A stretch of DNA of 15,430 bases from positions 1 to 15,430 of the forward strand of contig CAMWPE010000024.1 of NCBI GenBank assembly GCA_947176055.1, given 5' to 3'. A program made the position numbers and the translations under genes. Under the pieces are notes generated by a model that saw only the letters and a program-made list of their open reading frames with translations, searched no databases and was not told the origin of the DNA. Below are positions 13,601 through 15,430 of the stretch, piece after piece; position 1 is the stretch's first letter; each line of letters opens with the position of its first letter. This DNA is from an uncultured Desulfovibrio sp. Lineage in GTDB: Bacteria > Desulfobacterota > Desulfovibrionia > Desulfovibrionales > Desulfovibrionaceae.

Positions 13601-14368
13601 ATGAAAAGATTGTGGACGCGAGATGAGTTAATTTTAACTTTCAATTTGTACTTGAAATTGCCCTTTGGTCAATTGCATAAAGGCAGACCGGAAGTTATAA
13701 GACTCGCTAAACTTATTAATAGAAGCGTAAACGCTGTGGCATTGCGCTTGGTTAACTTCGCCGCTTGCGATCCGGTATTAAAAAATAGGGGAATAAAAGG
13801 TATGAGCGGCGGATTAAAACAATGTCAGCCAATATGGGAAGAGTTTTATCATGATAGAGAACATTTATTATACGAAAGCGAACTTATTTTGGCAAGACTT
13901 GAGAACATTAATCTGGAAAAAAGATATGAAATTGATATAGATCAACTACAGGGTAAACTAGGTATGGAAAAAGATGCAATAATTCGTCGAAGAGTAAATC
14001 AAGACGTGTTTCGGGCGATAGTTTTGGCAAATTATAATTATAAGTGCGCAATTACTGGAATTGATATTGATCAGCTACTAGTAGCTAGTCATATAAAACC
14101 GTGGGCTTTGGACGAGAGAGCCAGGCTTGATCCCCAAAACGGCCTTTGTCTATCCTCATTGTACGATAAGGCTTTCGATTCTGGTCTGATCAGTTTCGAC
14201 GAAGACTTAAGATTAATCTATTCCTCAAAAATAACTGAAAAGTATGAATCCAAGTATTTTAAAAAATTTTTCAAACCCTATGAGAAAGCAAAGCTAACTC
14301 TCCCCCTGAAATATAATCCAAATCAAATTTATATAAGTTGGCACAGAAATAATATATTTAAAAAATAA
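13601..14368 (+). CDS. HNH endonuclease (putative restriction endonuclease family), AT-rich
   Basis: A 255-residue protein. The C-terminal half has the HNH nuclease pattern common to predicted restriction endonucleases: RRVNQDVFRAIVLANYNYKCAITG (130-153, Cys149), VASHIKPWA (161-169, His164), then DPQNGLCLSSLYDKAFDSGLISF (177-199) with Asn180 and Asp189/Asp193. The N-terminal 60 residues (WTRDELILTFNLYLKLPFGQLHKGRPEV, then LAKLINRSVNAVALRLVNF) form a small helical domain often preceding this HNH type, possibly a DNA-binding module. The gene is strikingly AT-rich (ATA, TTA, AAA and AAT codons abundant) against GC-rich neighbours, a sign of recent transfer. No methyltransferase partner is next to it; the neighbour is mcrB, 108 bases downstream. 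No clear Shine-Dalgarno sequence precedes ATG. Confidence 0.88.
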   Translation: MKRLWTRDELILTFNLYLKLPFGQLHKGRPEVIRLAKLINRSVNAVALRLVNFAACDPVLKNRGIKGMSGGLKQCQPIWEEFYHDREHLLYESELILARLENINLEKRYEIDIDQLQGKLGMEKDAIIRRRVNQDVFRAIVLANYNYKCAITGIDIDQLLVASHIKPWALDERARLDPQNGLCLSSLYDKAFDSGLISFDEDLRLIYSSKITEKYESKYFKKFFKPYEKAKLTLPLKYNPNQIYISWHRNNIFKK

Positions 14369-14450
14369 ATTTTGCTAGGTTGCGCGCTTAATTTTCTGAC
14401 CAGTTAATGAGCGTAAAACAAAATAAAATTAATGTTTCGGGCAAATCTAT

Positions 14451-14468
14451 TCCAGCGCTAAACTGGAG
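14451..14468 (+). promoter_or_regulatory. Ribosome site of mcrB within a small hairpin
   Basis: TCCAG (14451-14455) and CTGGA (14463-14467) pair around a 7-base loop, burying most of the GGAG (14465-14468) that lies 8 bases before the mcrB ATG. A 5-base stem is weak, but it could lower translation of a potentially toxic restriction subunit. The 14369-14476 spacer otherwise shows only AT-rich sequence (AAAATAAAATTAATG near 14419-14433) without a convincing promoter. Confidence 0.35.
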
Positions 14469-14476
14469 AAAATCAA

Positions 14477-15430
14477 ATGAGCGGCGCCAAAGATTTCGCC
14501 TGGACAAAAACGTATATGGCCCTGGCCGACAAGCTGGCCGATTACCGGTATAACAGACGCGAATTGATAGAAAAGATCGCGGAGGCATTCGCCGCCGTCG
14601 GGATGAAAATGCCTGTCCTGGAGAAGGACAGTTATCCGGAAGATATGGATCCCTTTACGGTCTTTGGCGTGTTCAGCAAAAACTTGAAATCGGCGAACCG
14701 CCAATTATTGCTTAAATTTTTCGCGAATGTTTTTGGAATCGATACGGAAGTTCCGGACAGGTTTACGGGCTTGCCAATTTTGAACACTTTCGGCGCCGCC
14801 TTTTACGCTCTCAAAGGCGAGCGAGGCGAAAAGGATATTGATAATTTATGGGAAACGTTTGTCGCCTCCCTGGAGTTGGCGAAAGACGCCTCGCCGCCCA
14901 ACAGGGCAAAATTTAGCGCGGCTTTTGATCAGGCTCAAACCCAGAAGAAAGTGAAATGGAATCTGACGATAGGCTTGTTCTGGGTAAGACCCTGGTTCTT
15001 CATGAATCTTGACGAGCCCGGGCGCCGGTTCTTTATGAAACATCTGGCAAAGTCTCCGGAATTCGCCAATGACGATGTAAATTTAAAAGCCGCTCCATCC
15101 GGCGAAAAGTACCTCGCGCTTTGCGACAAATGCCGGCAAGCATTCGCGAGAGGCTCCTCCGGCCTCCCATCCTTTCCGGAGATATCCGCCAAATCATGGA
15201 AGGACGTTCCATCGGCGCCCAAAAAAGGGCGCTGGAACAGCGCGGGGACAAGCGACGCGGACGATCTGGAAAAGCCCGCTGCTGAACGCGAAGAAGGCGA
15301 AAAAGAGAACGACAGCCGGACGGAAATATACGATAAAGCCGCTTTCCTCGCCGACACATTTTTGGAAAGCGAAGACTACGACGCGCTGGCGGATATCCTG
15401 GAGCATAAGTATAATTTGATCCTCCAGGGT
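14477..15430 (+). CDS. mcrB: McrB-type restriction GTPase, N-terminal 318 residues (cut by right edge)
   Basis: The frame is open for 318 codons to the window edge. McrB is the AAA+ GTPase that recognises modified DNA through its N-terminal domain, and with the nuclease McrC forms a type IV restriction system. The visible part matches the N-terminal domain of one McrB branch: DFAWTKTYMALADKLADYRYNRREL, MDPFTVFGVFSKNLKSANRQ (57-76), FTGLPILN, KDIDNLWETF (119-128), VKWNLTIGLFWVRPWFFMNLD (159-179), FPEISAKSW (233-241). It differs from the E. coli McrB DNA-binding domain. A charged linker (about 248-285) follows, then YDALADILEHKYNLILQG, which in this family directly precedes Walker A PPGTGKT; the window ends just there. 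GGAG lies 8 bases before ATG. Composition is closer to the chromosomal genes than to the HNH gene. McrC is expected downstream. Confidence 0.9.
   Translation, partial: MSGAKDFAWTKTYMALADKLADYRYNRRELIEKIAEAFAAVGMKMPVLEKDSYPEDMDPFTVFGVFSKNLKSANRQLLLKFFANVFGIDTEVPDRFTGLPILNTFGAAFYALKGERGEKDIDNLWETFVASLELAKDASPPNRAKFSAAFDQAQTQKKVKWNLTIGLFWVRPWFFMNLDEPGRRFFMKHLAKSPEFANDDVNLKAAPSGEKYLALCDKCRQAFARGSSGLPSFPEISAKSWKDVPSAPKKGRWNSAGTSDADDLEKPAAEREEGEKENDSRTEIYDKAAFLADTFLESEDYDALADILEHKYNLILQG

Overview
The window is GC-rich bacterial chromosome (roughly mid to high 50s % GC by eye) with tightly packed genes, many overlapping stop and start codons, and one clearly AT-rich gene near the right end. Gene content and neighbour pairs (TPR protein next to indolepyruvate:ferredoxin oxidoreductase IorA, proA-nadD-TPR, a PHP/EndoQ-UvrD fusion, a sigma-54 promoter) best fit an anaerobic Desulfovibrio-like bacterium (Desulfobacterota). 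This is inferred from family resemblance, not from a marker gene.

Layout. (1) 1-1267, minus strand: a membrane-anchored TPR protein followed two bases later by the start of iorA, which runs off the left edge. A good sigma-70 promoter lies at 1320-1349. (2) 1450-4227, plus: proA, nadD and a soluble TPR protein, overlapping or nearly touching, so probably one transcript. (3) 4228-5785, plus: a 226-base spacer with a textbook sigma-54 promoter, an exported RlpA-like protein that lacks the usual catalytic glutamate, and a SRAP (YedK/HMCES) abasic-site protein, closed by a rho-independent terminator. (4) 5884-12129, plus: a TrmN6-like methyltransferase, a 997-residue endonuclease Q-UvrD helicase fusion, RNase HI and biosynthetic arginine decarboxylase SpeA. 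Methyltransferase-fusion and fusion-RNase HI are joined by the same TTGA stop/start overlap, each with GGAG just upstream. (5) 12157-13128, minus: a lone DppF/OppF-type ABC ATPase without permeases or a DppD partner, with an upstream region containing interleaved inverted repeats. (6) 13129-15430: a gene-poor stretch, an AT-rich HNH endonuclease gene and the start of an McrB-type GTPase cut by the window edge exactly before its Walker A residues. This end is probably the edge of a restriction/defence island.

How the genes fit together. SRAP (shields and crosslinks abasic sites in single-stranded DNA), EndoQ (nicks 5' of deaminated bases and abasic sites), the UvrD helicase and RNase HI (removes RNA from hybrids) form a plausible base-damage and hybrid repair neighbourhood; the covalent EndoQ-helicase fusion is the most notable item. 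No tRNA, rRNA, CRISPR array, transposase or integrase was found.
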